A stretch of 64,000 nt of DNA, taken from Porites lobata (Eukaryota; Cnidaria; Anthozoa; Scleractinia; Poritidae). Where the stretch lies: NCBI GenBank assembly GCA_942486035.1, contig CALNXK010000026.1:2592001-2656000 (forward strand). The letters run 5' to 3'. The position numbers and the translations under genes were made by a program. This document shows positions 63,230 to 64,000 of this stretch, one piece after another. Each line of letters opens with the position of its first letter. Positions within the stretch are counted from its first letter, which is position 1. The notes under the pieces were generated by a model. It worked only from the letters and a program-made list of their open reading frames with translations. It was not told the DNA's origin and searched no databases.

Positions 63230-64000
63230 CATTCCCAGCAACCAAGGTGGAGGTGGTAGTGGTGGTGGTGGTGGTGGTGGTGGAGGGTGGTGGTGGTGGT
63301 TGATGGTGGTGAATGTGGTAGTGGTAGTGGTCATGGTGGTGGTGACGGTAGTGGTGGAGGTGTGGTGGGGGCAGTAATGATGGTGGTGAATGTGGTAGTG
63401 GTGGTGGTGGCCATGGTGGTGGTGATGGTAGTGGTGGAGGTGTGGTGGAGGCAGTAATGATGGTGGCAGAGGTGGTGGTGGTGGTCATAATGGTGGTGAT
63501 GGTAGTGGTGGAGGTGTGGTGGAGGCAGTAATGATGGTGGCAGAGGTGGTAGCGGTGGTGGTGGTCATGGTGGTGGTGTGGTGGGGGCAGTAATGGTGGT
63601 GGTGGAGGTGGTAGTGGTGGTGGTGGCCATGGTGGTGGTGATGGTAGTGGTGGAGGCGTGGTGGAGGCAGTAATGATGGTGGCAGAGGTGGTAGTGGTGG
63701 TGGTGGTCATGGTGGTGGTGACGGTAGTGGTGGAGGTGTGGTGGAGGCAGTAATGATGGTGGCGGAGGTGGTAGTCGTGGTGGTGGTCATGGTGGTGGTG
63801 ACGGTAGTGGTGGAGGTGTGGTGGGGGCAGTAATGATGGTGGTGAATGTGGTAGTGGTGGTGGTGGCCATGGTGGTGGTGATGGTAGTGGTGGAGGTGTG
63901 GTGGAGGCAGTAATGATGGTGGCAGAGGTGGTAGTGGTGGTGGTGGTCATGGTGGTGGTGACGGTAGTGGTGGGTGTGGTGGAGGCAGTAATGATGGTGG
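63230..64000. repeat. TGG-rich minisatellite, unit of about 80 bp
   Basis: GTGGTGGAGGCAGTAATGAT or close variants recur with GCAGTAAT anchors near 63371, 63451, 63524, 63587, 63666, 63747, 63827, 63906 and 63984, spacings mostly 78-81 bp (two short, 63 and 73). GGTGGTGGTCATGGTGGTGG fills the units. The array runs off the right edge. It lies 5' of copy B exon 6, probably within its intron 5. The minus-strand Pro/His/Thr open frame across it is a repeat artefact. Confidence 0.92.

Noticed and set aside
63225..63950. 241-codon open frame on minus rich in Pro, His and Thr
   Set aside because: It is the translation of the TGG minisatellite; no stop arises because the repeat lacks them. No splice signals or non-repeat residues support a gene.

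Overview
The window reads as intron-rich, AT-rich metazoan DNA. Gene families, intron structure and the dense load of short inverted-repeat elements point to a cnidarian, probably an anthozoan such as a stony coral. That taxonomic call is inference. There are no bacterial operons, CRISPR arrays or ribosomal RNA genes.

Layout. (1) 1-1876, + strand: the last coding exon of a dermatan-sulfate epimerase (DSE)-like membrane enzyme, running off the left edge. (2) About 1.9-17.6 kb: mostly non-coding, with MITEs, microsatellites, a tRNA-derived SINE, a decayed LINE reverse-transcriptase tail and one orphan exon-like segment at 10.5 kb. (3) 17.67-22.65 kb, + strand: a five-exon gene for a secreted beta-trefoil protein, best read as FGF-like, with a TATA box. 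(4) 25.30-47.83 kb, - strand: a complete 24-exon puromycin-sensitive aminopeptidase (PSA/NPEPPS, M1 family), copy A, 906 codons plus stop. (5) 49.87-62.87 kb, - strand: copy B of the same gene, exons 6-24 in the window, exons 1-5 not present before the right edge. (6) 63.23-64.0 kb: a TGG-rich minisatellite with a unit of about 80 bp.

The two aminopeptidases are a head-to-tail tandem duplication. All 19 shared exons have identical lengths in both copies, including a 9-nt and a 13-nt microexon. By eye, some exons (15, 18, 3' part of 20) are almost identical between copies at DNA level while their neighbours are strongly diverged, which suggests exon-scale gene conversion. Copy A carries several replacements around the zinc site but keeps the GAMEN, HEXXH, distal Glu and catalytic Tyr positions.

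The introns and gaps are a fossil bed of small inverted-repeat elements: an 88-89 bp palindrome with 9-bp target duplications (once inside a tRNA-derived SINE), two nested MITE stacks, two TA-ended families and a dispersed repeat of about 108 bp. I found no wholly new gene system. The strongest leads are the mosaic paralogue pair, its microexons in the zinc site, and the FGF-like gene with a possible remote alternative first exon.
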